64,000 bases of DNA from Cryptomeria japonica (lineage: Eukaryota; Streptophyta; Pinopsida; Cupressales; Cupressaceae). The translations under genes were made by a program, and so were the position numbers. Under the pieces are notes generated by a model, which was not told the DNA's origin, ran no database searches, and saw nothing but the letters and a program-made list of their open reading frames with translations. This document shows positions 35,430 through 46,120 of this stretch, in pieces (position 1 is the first letter of the stretch; each line of letters opens with the position of its first letter). The stretch is from contig NC_081411.1 of NCBI RefSeq assembly GCF_030272615.1, forward strand, positions 45,895,517 through 45,959,516, written 5' to 3'.

Positions 35430-36590
35430 TACGTCATTTTAGCCGATATCCTATACCATCAAGGTCTAGATGGAACTCTTCTTAGATGTTTAGAAAGGGA
35501 TGAATCTCAAATTGCGTTACATGAAGTTCATGAAGGGATATGTGGTCCACATTCTAGTGGTCCTACCTTAGCCAAGAAACTCATCAGGATAGGATATTAC
35601 TAGCCCAATATGGAAAAATATTCATATCAGTTTGTCAAGAAATGTAAGCAGTGTCAACTTCATGGAGACCTCATTCATGCACCAGTGCAAGAACTTCAAC
35701 CGATTGCGATTCCTTGGCCCTTTTGTCAGTGGGGACTCGATCTCATAGGAAAGATTCACCCTCCTTCCTCCAATGGTCATAAATTCATCATCACTACTAC
35801 AGAGTATTTCACAAAATGGATCGAAGTCATGCCTCTTACACAATTCACTGGAAAAAAAATTGCTACATTCATTCTCAACTACATCATTTGTTAATATGGT
35901 ATTCTTGTTTCCATCATCACCGACAATGGGCGTCCCTTCAAAAATTAGGATGTTCATGAACTTTGTGATCGCTTCCATATTACTCATCGTTTCTCCACAC
36001 CTTATTACCCCCAAGGTAACGGTCAAGTTGAGGTGTCTAATAAAACAATTCTTAAAATCCTAAAAAAGACAGTCGATGATGCTGGCCGCAATTGGCATAT
36101 CCAACTTAATCCTGCACTTTGGGCTTACCACACAAGCGTCCGCACACCTACAGAAGTTACACCTTATTCACTTGTTTATGGTGCTGAAGCTATCTTACCT
36201 ATTGAGGTCAAGTTACCCTCTTTACGAGTCTCTTTGTAAAACATTATCAGTGATGAAGACTACAAGGTCTCTTGCTTACAAGAACTTGAACTATTGGATG
36301 AACGAAGACAAATTGCTTTTAATCATCTCAAGGATTATCAACAATGAATGAGTCATAGTTACAATCATAAGGTAAAGACTCACACATTTGAGGTAGGTGA
36401 CTTGGTTCTTAGATAAAATCCTAAAAGTCAGCAAGACAGAGAGAAGAAAGACAAGTTCGAACCAAATTGGCTTGGTCCTTACATCATTACAGCAGCCTAT
36501 GGATCTGATGCATATCAACTCTCAACCATAGAGGGTGAACCTTTGGAGGATGCTATCAATAACATGCACCTTCACAAGTTTTACACATAG
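35430..36590 (+). pseudogene. R5 integrase
   Basis: In another frame than RT. The zinc-binding region shows H-x3-H (HEVHEGICGPH) and C-K-Q-C; the catalytic core has WGLDLIGKI, ITDNGRPF and the N-K-T-I region with YYPQGNGQVE before it. The C-terminal part has YSLVYGAEAILPIEVKLPS and WLGPYIITAAYGSDAYQL. Several stops (TAG 35602, TAA 35895 and others). The domain ends at TAG 36588. It would insert the DNA copy, generating the 5-bp duplications. Confidence 0.88.
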
Positions 36591-36609
36591 CTCTTCAGCG
36601 TATCCCAAT

Positions 36610-36695
36610 TCAAAAATACAAAAAAAAAAAAAAAAAAAATACAAAAAAAAAAAAAAAAAAATTCAAAAATACAAAAAAAAAAAAAAAAAAAAAAT
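36610..36695. repeat. A-rich homopolymer tract
   Basis: Runs of A interrupted by TAC and TTC, starting about 20 bp after the integrase stop. The lysine-only ORF it creates is not a gene. Confidence 0.9.
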
Positions 36696-38480
36696 ACAAA
36701 AAAATCATCAACATAAAAAAATTGTTACTTGGTGAAAACCTGGCAAATAGGTGCCTTGTGACACAAAAAATTTGAAAAATAGAAAAACATTTTCGTCCAA
36801 TGGTGAAAACCACTTCGATGGTGCCCTAGGCAAGTACCATGGTGAAAACTAGGTAACCAGTGCCATGCATAGAGACATTGCTCCTCCCTCCTTCAAGATT
36901 CCATTTCATCCTTCACTTTGCACACACTCATAGCCTATACATCTATAATGAACATACCCCATTCTCATCATGGCTTGTTATTGATCTACCCAAGGTTGGT
37001 TAGTCGTTCATAATAAACATTCCTTTTCACCCTTTCTATCCATAATAAATCAGCTCCTATCTGTGGCTAAGGAAAATCCTAAGTCTAGTGACGTGGGTGT
37101 GGAACTAAGAGCATCACATGTTTCAAGGAGTATAGTTTCTTCCAATCTTCTTCAATCTATCCACGCACAATTCACAAATAAAGCAACATTTGCATCGCCA
37201 GTCTGCAATAAAGTTTTGTCTTCTCCACAATAAAGTATTAGTTTCATGGATTCAGTCAGTTTTAGATGAGACACAACAGCAACAATGGGCTTCAACAAAT
37301 CAAAATTTTCAACAAACTCAACAACATTATGGTTCAGTGCTATCTATCCTTTTTGTGAAAGTAAACATTGTGACTACAATCAAATAAGACTTATACAAGT
37401 GACAAGAGACACTACACTTGAGGACTACAATGGATGTTGGTGTCGAGTCTTGGTTTTCTTTTGATTTTATCCTTTTGGTGACATGTCTTTTAGCTTTTCC
37501 AGGATGTCTCTGACTAGAGATTTTATCTCCAAGATGTCTTTGACTAGAAAGGCAAGGATGGGGTATCGTCACCTATATTCTTTGTTGTCTATGGATTGTC
37601 TCTTAGTAATGCTATGACTTGTCCAAGGATATGAGGACACTATGAGTCTAGTGTGAACTGGGGCATTCCTTGTTTGCGATTGTCTTATCTCCATGCAAAT
37701 GGGTACAATGAATTTTTGGGTCGAATATATGCCTGGATTGTCATAACCTATTTGCCATAATAAAGCTCAATGATGATAAAGCGCAAGAAGCTCTTTCACT
37801 TCCATATCTTCTACCTTCCTTCCCCCTTTCTTGTTTGACCTCCATCATCCTTCTTGAGTCCTTGTAGCCAGCTATCACATGACTAAGTATAATGACACGC
37901 CAAAAATATCTCCATTGCATATAGTTTGCACCTACGTTACCACATATATTAGCATTACATACATACATATAGATATCACAATTGCATCACATCCTGCACA
38001 CAACACTTGTTAGAACATTTTACATTCTCATAATTTGCATTATCATATTCATTTGCATCTCATACATTTGCATTTGCATTTTCATAACATATAAAACATA
38101 AAAGAACAAAAATATTGCACTGCATTATGTACATATTTGCATCCATTTCATAAGCATCACATGGAAACATACATCATATCGGTACACATGCATATAGCTG
38201 CCGCAAGGATGAATCTCATATATATATATATATATATAAGTGTCATGATACAATGATGTCAAAATCATATGGCTACAATCACCCGAAGGTGTCTACATCA
38301 TCATACAAAATGGTACAAAACTGATACACAGGGAGCCCTCTAAGGCTATGATGAACTCCCTCACTCGGAGCCGCCTGGCCTCAATGGAGTTTGAGCCCTG
38401 GAAGGACCCACCCTAGGATCATCTCTCCTATCCCCTCTATCTAGTGGTGGTGGAGGACCCATGACCCCACCACGCGAGCA
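36696..38480 (+). other. R5 3' spacer, first part
   Basis: Non-coding. Several GGTGAAAACC/GGTGCC words at 36730-36865 form a decayed repeat. A TA microsatellite lies at about 38217-38238. I see no supported ORF. Confidence 0.6.
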
Positions 38481-38568
38481 TGTCTCTCCTCTCACCTACC
38501 ACACCTCGCCTCCTTCATCAGCGTCTACCTCTGCCATCTCCATCTATCTGCTCTCCTAGGTCTGTCAA

Positions 38569-39675
38569 TCATGGAAATGGATGCTCAGCCCAATATGCAG
38601 TATACTCTGCATCCATCCCTACATCCTCTATCTCCACCCACATATCCCAAGGCAGGGGCACCATCTCTGCCAACTGCATCATGGCCTGATCATATGACAG
38701 CAACGGCCCGAAGTGTGCCTGATCCCTCACTATCTGAGCATACATCCTGGAACCCCATGGCATCCATTCTATCCTACCAAATTGCCTGCCCACCCTATCC
38801 ACCAACTACCTCTCCAGCACATAGGGCGTCCTCCCAATCAGATACCTACTCCTGAATGTATATGGTAGCTCAACTGCATCATCCTCTCACTCCTCGCACT
38901 CTTGGTATGGTCTCCATACCACAGTGTCAATCTCATCGATGACCTGACGCCAATACTCTAATCTGCCAATCCGTGGCTGAGATGTAATCATCTCATATAA
39001 ATGCACAAAACTATGCCCATGGCCCCTGCCTCTGAAATAAATCGGTCAGGTAACCGGAAGATGCTAATAAGCCCATACCTGCAATAATGTCACTCTGCAA
39101 CCCAGTCCTACAAATCCATGGTATACGAACTGATGAAACTTATAATACAAATGTGTCAGTAGACACGGTCCCCAGGAAAATCTGGTATGCTGTGTCACCA
39201 ATGTCTCCAATGTGCTCCCCCAGCCCACAGCCAATCCTCGTGTAGCCCTATCCAGACATAGGAACCCACTAATAACTCTTGCTAGTACTACTGGTAGTGC
39301 CAATCTAGTCTGTGTCATCATGTCCCATGCCACATGTCCAACCCTCATCTCCAATCTAGGATCTTGGAATACTCGTCTCAGTGCATCCATGTCTCCGCCT
39401 CGATCATAGGGTATCAACTCCCCATTGATCGGTATCCTCAGAATCCTGTAAACATCCTCCAAGCTGACTTTCATCTCACCCATCGGCAAATGAAAACTGC
39501 AAGTCTCTGAGTGCCATCTCTCAGCCAGTGCAGTCCGCAACCCCATGTTCGCTTGAAACTTAGGCACATATAGAATTTGGTGCAAGCCCATAACCTCGAT
39601 CGCTGCTCTATCCTCAAAATTCAGCTCTGGTCGTAAACTCTGAGTCGATGGGAATCTCTCTTGTGACTCTAGCAT
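38569..39675 (-). pseudogene. PMD (plant mobile domain) protein ORF, antisense inside R5
   Basis: The ATG at 39675 opens a frame that runs collinearly to 38569 with four stops (TAG 39064, then TGA, TGA and TAG). Diagnostic segments in order: ALAERWHSETCSFHLPMGEM, VYRILRIPINGELIPYD, LCLDRATRG, the DTVVWRPYQECEE region, then RVGRQFGRIEWMP and PLPWDMWVEIED. This is the layout of the plant mobile domain of MAIN/MAIL-type proteins and their transposon-borne relatives, which have a proposed nuclear role in silencing or genome stability. It is opposite in strand to R5 gag-pol and lies between integrase and 3' LTR. The low number of stops and lack of frameshift suggest it decayed with R5. N-terminal boundary: a CTGCAG splice-acceptor-like site lies just upstream, so the true start could differ. 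Confidence 0.75.
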
Positions 39676-39725
39676 AGGTAGTTACTCCTGCAGTCAAGCA
39701 AATCAACTGTGTCAGTCAAAGTGGT

Positions 39726-40015
39726 ATTCACTGTTCATCACAAAATGTTGCTTTTTATCCTAGTGCTTCTATTTATCATATGGCGCTCTATCCTAGTGAC
39801 ACTTACTGTTCATCACAAAGTCTTTCTTTTTTATCCTAGTAGTACTCCCTGGTCATCACAAAGTGCTGCTCATATTTGCACTCCCTGTTCATCACAAAGT
39901 GCTGCTCATATTTGCACTCCTTGTTCATCACAAAGTGCTTCTTATATTAGTACTCCCTGTTCATCACAAAGTACTATCTCTTGGTACTCCCTGTTCATCA
40001 CAAAGTGCCTTGATC
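39726..40015. repeat. 36-bp tandem repeat
   Basis: Units around CTCCCTGTTCATCACAAAGT followed by GCTGCTCATATTTGCA. The central units (about 39860-39930) are nearly identical, with outer ones decayed. It lies upstream of the antisense PMD ORF and has no CRISPR-like spacer structure. Confidence 0.8.
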
Positions 40016-40209
40016 TATCTTATCCTAGGGCCTCTTCTTGAGTGTATCCTCTTGAGTAGTTTCCTAATTGGCAACGTATTTTCTATCATAGAATTGTCAA
40101 TCCTAGTCCTATCTGCTATTCTAGTCTTGCCTATAGGACCTGCTTGAGTGTATCTTCTCAGCAGCTTATCCAATCAACAATGTATGTTTATCACAAAACT
40201 GTCGATTTG

Positions 40210-40515
40210 ACCTGGAATATATAAACTCACTTTCATTACATAAACACACTTACACACTGCACATATGCGCCTACTCAGCACAAACGTGCCTGAAATACAT
40301 AGATGTTCCTGTATTCTACACAGACGCATCCATATAGCACAAACACGACCATATAGCATAGACGTGCCTACACAGCACAAACGCGCTTGCATTTGACATA
40401 AATGCTATTTCACTCATAGACATGCCTGGCACAAACACAGATGTGCCTAGCACCAACGCAGATGCGCCTAGCACAAACACAGACGTGCCTGGCACCAATG
40501 CAGACGCGCCTTAAC
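40210..40515. repeat. Degenerate 21-23-bp repeats, inverse of the leader words
   Basis: Units of the type GCCTAGCACAAACACAGACGT. The reverse complement matches the ACGTCTGTGTTC words of the R5 leader. Confidence 0.7.
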
Positions 40516-41017
40516 ATTTTTTGACCTTGTTTGACATTCCTAAACATGCATTTATTGCACTACCTAACATACATTAATGACAACATTTATTGCGACAAAG
40601 TACAAGGAGGTTTTGTGGTACTCATCGGCTCTCCTGCATCTGCTGGCCTCTGAAATCAGTGAACGCGATCGAATCTATGCATCATTGCCATCACTGTTGA
40701 CTACTCCTCCTCTATTCTCTCTTTGCGCTCTGATCTCTTGGAGGTGTGGATGAAAATGAGGATGTATTCCCCTCATGGTCTATCTTATAGACTACTCTAG
40801 CCCTAGCCCTCATCTCCTGAGTCAGTCTTCTTTATCCTGTGACTCTGTCACTCTACCCGGTCAGTCCATTCTAGCCTTTATTTCTTATCGAGAGATTGTC
40901 CGGGATCTTTTCAGACATTTTCATCCAATCTCTCGAGGGGGCATATCATTCCCATCTTGGGGTAACTTTGTATCAGTTCATATTATCTTCTTTGAAACAA
41001 CACGACAAGCTGCATTG
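40516..41017 (+). other. R5 3' spacer, last part
   Basis: Non-coding sequence up to the polypurine tract; nothing recognised. Confidence 0.6.
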
Positions 41018-41035
41018 TCTCAAAGAGGGGCAAAA
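41018..41035 (+). other. R5 polypurine tract
   Basis: TCTCAAAGAGGGGCAAAA directly before the 3' LTR. Confidence 0.85.
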
Positions 41036-41799
41036 TGTAGACACCTAAAATTGTCCAGTCTAATTAAATAAATATATTTATTTATTTAATTATTTTATCC
41101 TAATTCTTCTATTAATTGAATAAATCTTTATTTATTTAATTAATTCATTTATCCTCTTCTAGCCTTATTTCTCATTTAAATAAATACTTTTATTTATTTA
41201 AATTATTGTTTTCTAAGTTAAATAAATACTTTTATTTATTTAATTGATCCTACTTCCTCTATTAATTAAATAAATCTTTATTTATTTAATTAATTCATTA
41301 ACCTTTTCTACCCATGACACATGTCATTCATCTCTTAATTCCTACACTACCTACCCTATTATTATTTTCTTATTTTCTCTACCTACCCTCTAATCATAGC
41401 CGACCATGTATCTTTTACGCCTCTCAATCTTATTCCTCCATTTCTTATAGTGTCTTCTATATAAGGAGATGCTTCCTTCATTATCAACCCTAATCATCGA
41501 ATCAACCTATGCATCCTAATCAAGCCTACTTGCAACCATATTTTCATTCTTTGTTGAGCTCTTGTGCACACATAAAATCTGAGAGCAAATATATCAAGCA
41601 AGATCAATGGAGATAGGAAGAATGGAGATCCAAACCCTATTGGACATGTGATGGTATAATTTTTGTGATTTCATTTGATTTGCATTGTCTTAGGTAATAT
41701 TCATATGTTATGGTGGATCTTTGTAGTTGTTAGGCTAGGGTTTTATGGTTGAATTCATTTAGTCTTTCAATATTGTTGTTTCCATTTTCACCATATACA
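41036..41799 (+). repeat. R5 3' LTR
   Basis: 764 bp, TGTAGACACCTAAAATTG to CCATATACA, followed by GGAGG. Same as the 5' LTR apart from extra AT-rich palindromic units near its start and scattered substitutions. Confidence 0.93.
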
Positions 41800-41804
41800 G
41801 GAGG

Positions 41805-43884
41805 TACAGGATTTTTATTGAAAATGTCTACTTGCTCAACTTTAGTGATGTGACTAAGACATCTGTGGTATAAACCTCTCCATCTTTGCAAGAATGTAGT
41901 GAAGGTTTCTCCTTCATTTTTATTTTTTGCACATAAATCCATCAAGGTAACTGGATTATCTATATTGAATCTAAAGTTTGATATGAATAACTTAGCCAGT
42001 TCACCCCGTGAAGCAATCTTAGGTGGGAGGTGTGAAATCATATTAAATGTTGTCCCTCCAAGACTTTTGGAAAATAGCCTCATTAAGTATGTATCATCAT
42101 GAGCTTCCTTGATACATGCCATGAATAATTCTCTGACATAATCTCAAGGATCACCTTTCCCTCTATATTCGTTGAACCTTGGAGTTCCAAAATGCATGGG
42201 AAAAGGTGGCATGTATAAATTTTTGTCAAAAGTATATGGGCAGACGTCCTCCATTATATAGCTCTTTTTATCATTGACTATTTGGATACTGGTCATATTT
42301 TTCTGATTATTCTCTATTTGTTGAGTCAGAATCTCTGTTTGTGTCAATGGTGTATTGACTTGATGAGTGTTTCCCACAAAAGGGATAGTAGTGGAGTACA
42401 TTTGAGCTTTTTGAAATGTAGACTGACCATTTATTTGTGTACCATAATTCCCACTAGGTGGTGTAAATTATGCAAATTGTGCATTGACATTCGGCTAAGA
42501 TGAACTAGTTATTTCCTTATTCACATTTTGGCCATTGTAGGTGGATCCACCTGAAACTGAAGGTTGAGTTATACTTGTTGAAGCAAGTTTTTGAGATATT
42601 GTAGCTTTTGTTCTTACATTGGGCATTGTTTGAGATATAACATTAGTACTTGTTGATGAAACTATTGATGGTGTTGGAGTTGTAGTCGCTTGAGTATTTA
42701 GAGATAAACCCTAGGTTGATGTAGCCAGTGTTGTTTTAGTCTATATAATAGTAGGTACTTGAGGAACATTTTAATTCAATGTCACACCTGGCGGCATTAT
42801 AGCTGAAATGTCCACCCCTGGAGGTAATTTGGCCCCATTTTGGACTAATAGTGTGAGATATCTATCTCTATCATTATTGATGAGAGCGTTGAGAATCATA
42901 AGGGTCAAAGGATCTTATTGGGCTACTTCCAATTCTTTTTTGTCAAATTATGTTGTATTTCATCAATGGAAGACATCCTATTTGTGTTTGTTGATAAGCT
43001 TGTGGGTCTTCAACCCAATGTTACTTGATTTCTGAGAAAGTTCATATTCCATGTTGGGTTAACCGAAGGGTCGTTGTTAGGCTCCATCTGATATTTTTCT
43101 TTTTGAGCACGTGTTAATGGTATGAATGTTATTCCAATGTGATCTTGACTCTTTAAGACTCTAAAATGCGAATGCAAGACTCAACTAAATGTAGCTAGGT
43201 ATGCTTCTAAGAATTTCTAAAGACTAAAATCGGGATAATGCAATCTATGAGTGAAGAATTCCTATCAAGGATTTCAAAATGAAAACACAAGATCTTCAAC
43301 ATATTGTTGAAAGTATTCAAATTCTACCTCTTCTTTGATTCGATTTTTGAGGTCTATGCCAATTTGTACTGACTTCCTAACTTCCTCATCTATGACAACT
43401 TGAACTGTGTCAAATTGGTCTTGATCAACTATCAATTCCTCAGCCGGTATGTTTAACCCATCAATTGTTTCTAATTGAATGTTGTTTGACCCAAGATTGG
43501 GTTGCTCAAATGAAAATTTGTTGTTTCCTTTCAAACCCATATGCTAAAGATTATAATGCAAACTATATGGAACCTAGGAATGATTGATACTTTCTTTTAA
43601 GGACTCTAATGAGGATTTAGAAACTCTTCTATGGCCTTTTCAACCAATTGTCTAATGGCTTCCTTTTGAGCTTCCTTTTTTATCTTTTTCCTCAATTTTT
43701 CATCAAGACGGACAGCTTTTCAAATCTCATTATCTATGACAATTTCAACTATGTCATACTAAGCACTATCAACTTTTAGTTTACAGGCAAGGTTGTCCAA
43801 ACTATCAATTATTTCTAATTGGTTGTTGTTTGGTCGATGATTGGGTTGCTCAAATGGAAATTCACTGTCTCCTTTTAGACCCAT
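41805..43884 (-). pseudogene. R4 gag, N-terminal and capsid part
   Basis: Minus strand. The R4 gag continues from 19549 across R5: the NPVPP end here joins KYPLQMQC there in frame over the GGAGG site. The capsid domain shows MRLFSKSLGGTTFNMISHLPP, NPVTLMDLCAKNKNEGETFTTFLQRWRGL, and upstream KNLYMPPFPMHFGTPRFNEYRGKGDP (TGA at 42144). A Thr/Ser/Asn-rich spacer covers about 42400-43000 with stops. At the N-terminus the module MGLKG...FEQPN...QLE-IDGL is present twice: ATG at 43884 (broken by stops) and ATG at 43540 (88 codons open). A frame change separates 43274 from 42401. Confidence 0.82.
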
Positions 43885-46098
43885 GTATTGAGGTATCTTC
43901 CTTAGATTCTAACGCAATACTGAATTTTATATGAGTGGATGCAACTTGGTTGAAAACTACTCTTTTTGTGATGTGAGGAATTGTGCAGTATGATGACACT
44001 AAAGGACTTATGTATGAACTAGATGTCTAGGACCTAAGATCACTTAAGAATACCATGTTTTTCATCTTTGAGTTTTACAAAAGTTTGTGTTTGATGTTGA
44101 TGTTGATGTTGACACTTAATCTTGTTAATATTTTTGGTTATACCTGGTTGAGATTCCACTTTGCTTTTGGTACTTTCTAAAATGTTTGAATTTCATGAAA
44201 TATAGAAGAGGACATAGCAGACACATCAAAAAGAATAGTAACACAGAAAGAATACTTGTTTAAAGAACTTTTTCAAATTCTCATGAATGTTGGAGTGTTT
44301 TTAAAAACCCCATTTTGTTTTCGTTGTATTTGAGCAATTCCATAGCATATCAAGCAGACTTTCCTAAGGCCAAAAGGTCACAAATATTACCACAACCCAC
44401 ATCTTGATACCCCGTCAACTCAAACACCCCTATCACACCCTAGGGTGCGCCTATTTTTTGCCTTATTTCAAAAATTAGACCAAAGAAGATCCCTCCTCAA
44501 TTGGGCCATTATCTTGGGAGATATATGGTGAGTGTCTTGGGGGTGGAATCTTCCCCACCCTTGCAATGTGTTAATCTAGGTTTCTGGTTACTGACTCAGT
44601 TTAGCTTCTAAATCCTAAGGTGTTTAGAAAGGGTTCCATTCGAGTGGTCACAATCATCGACATTTTACACTCCGTTGAGGGAGGCCTCCTAGTTTGTAGA
44701 GGTTACACTCTATAGATTTTAACGTACCTTATAGGCACTGGGGGAGACATAACACCATTGTGACATCATGTAACACTCGTCGCATATAATTTTCATCACA
44801 TACGTATTTATTTATAGTGGCTTGCATTACTTGGCTTTAGTCATTGCCACTTAGGTTGTTCCCCTCTCATCGACCTTAATGGCGCCCTAAGGGAAACTTG
44901 GGAGGGCAAGCCTTCTAAAGGATGTAAGTACAAAAATTTACTGAAAGCATAAAAGAATAGAGTATGGTTTTCTAATCACCCATTGAAGGGAAGAGAATAA
45001 TACGTATCCCTTTGAAGACAAAAAGACAAAGTTATTTTTATCCTTTCATTGCAATGATTTTCTATTCTAAGTGGAGATGTTGCTCCAAAAAGGCATGGGG
45101 TTCAGTTTTATCCTTCATAGCAATGTGTGAGAAAAGATAAAAATAAATTGAGTTTGTTCTTTTTAAGAGCACCAAAAGCAAGTTTCCTATTCTAGCCCTG
45201 CAGATAAAATAACATTAGTAGACACATGGTGGGCTATTCAGCCTAGTTTTTCTTAGTTATAGAGATTTGTCTTTTCACAGACAGAGAGAAAATTTGATAA
45301 AACCTAGAACTAAATTAAAATAGAATGAAAAAATCTAATCTAGTAATTGCAACCTAACTACTAAGAAAATGTGAACTGATATCAGATCAATTGCGAATTG
45401 ATATACCATCAAATGTGAATTACTGTTATAGCAATTGCAATGTGATGACTGATGAATTGTGAATTGATATAAGATCAATTGCTCATCAGTAAAATAAAAA
45501 TAAAAAAATTGAATTTTTAAGAAAACAACAGAAAAAGGCAGAAGATAGAGAAGTTATTTGGCAATTATGTTATCCCACACCACCCGAGCCATCACATCAA
45601 TATCATCATAGAATTTGTACTTGGCTAAAAAGAAGTGGATATTTCTATGATATTGGGCAATCTCCTCTTTTTCGTCAATCTCACGAAGCTCCCTTTCTAC
45701 CTTTAGGAGTCTTTGATATGTTCTTTGTTCTCTCCTATGTTCTTTTTCCCTTCTTACACTTGAAATTCTGAATGTTACCTTTCTTGCCATTGGATTAGAT
45801 ACATTTTATACACAGAAAATGAAATCTCTAGAATTTAATGATTTTTTCTGGGTTAGGTGCACAAGATTACACAATAAAGAAATGACAAATGACTTCTTAA
45901 TTTTGTAATTCGTTAAAGAAATTGTGAGATGTTTTAGCAATTGCAATACACCCTCCAAGCAATTGTGAAATGATGTGATAGAAATTGCGAATTATTATAA
46001 GCAATTGCAAATTTCTGTGTATGCATGTGCGAAATCAAGATTCTTGTGCACATACAGATCTGCAAAATCATTCAAAAACAGAAAGAGAAGGTTAGCAT
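43885..46098 (-). other. R4 leader
   Basis: 2.2-kb leader between primer-binding site and gag. A block at about 44841-44920 resembles the R2 leader (CACTTAGGTTGTTCCCCTCTCA, then GAGGGCAAGCC). GCAATTGC/AATTGCGAATT-type words cluster at 45350-45490 and 45930-46015. It contains the small ORF at 45554-45790. Confidence 0.6.
45554..45790 (-). CDS. Small charged ORF in the R4 leader (unknown)
   Basis: ATG to stop, 78 codons, intact although R4 gag-protease is broken. The protein is strongly basic and acidic, probably helical or coiled (VRREKEHRREQRTYQRLLKV, then EREIDEKEE-like run), with a C-terminal hydrophobic-aromatic part (FFLAKYKFYDDIDVMARVVW). I do not recognise it. Ogre/Tat elements are known to carry an extra ORF of unknown function upstream of gag, and this may be such an ORF; R2 and R5 leaders show no counterpart I can see. 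It may equally be a chance ORF. Confidence 0.4.
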   Translation of the reverse strand: MARKVTFRISSVRREKEHRREQRTYQRLLKVERELREIDEKEEIAQYHRNIHFFLAKYKFYDDIDVMARVVWDNIIAK

Positions 46099-46118
46099 GT
46101 TTCACGTCAGGTTCACCA
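46099..46118 (-). promoter_or_regulatory. R4 primer-binding site (candidate)
   Basis: TGGTGAACCTGACGTGAAAC on the minus strand, two bases inside the 5' LTR; near-identical to the R1 site. Confidence 0.7.
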
Positions 46119-46120
46119 AA

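Larger units (their letters stand above)
19555..41799 (+). mobile_element. R5: complete Tat-like Ty3/gypsy retrotransposon with nested copia and PMD ORF
   Basis: Flanked by an exact 5-bp duplication and two LTRs (672 and 764 bp, TGTAGA to ATACA), with primer-binding site, polypurine tract and the order gag, protease, G-patch, RT, RNase H, second RNase H, integrase. A second RNase H and long leader and 3' spacer are features of the plant Tat lineage. Without the R6 insertion it is about 15.7 kb. All coding parts carry stops and at least two frame changes (between 32525 and 33136, and between 35307 and 35610), so it is not autonomous now. Confidence 0.92.

Noticed and set aside
36535-36735. Lysine-rich ORF
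   Set aside because: Produced by the A homopolymer tract.
39726-40015. CRISPR-like array
   Set aside because: Units are contiguous tandem repeats without unique spacers, in a plant retrotransposon.
39709-40041. 110-codon plus-strand ORF
   Set aside because: Translation of the 36-bp tandem repeat, no protein family.
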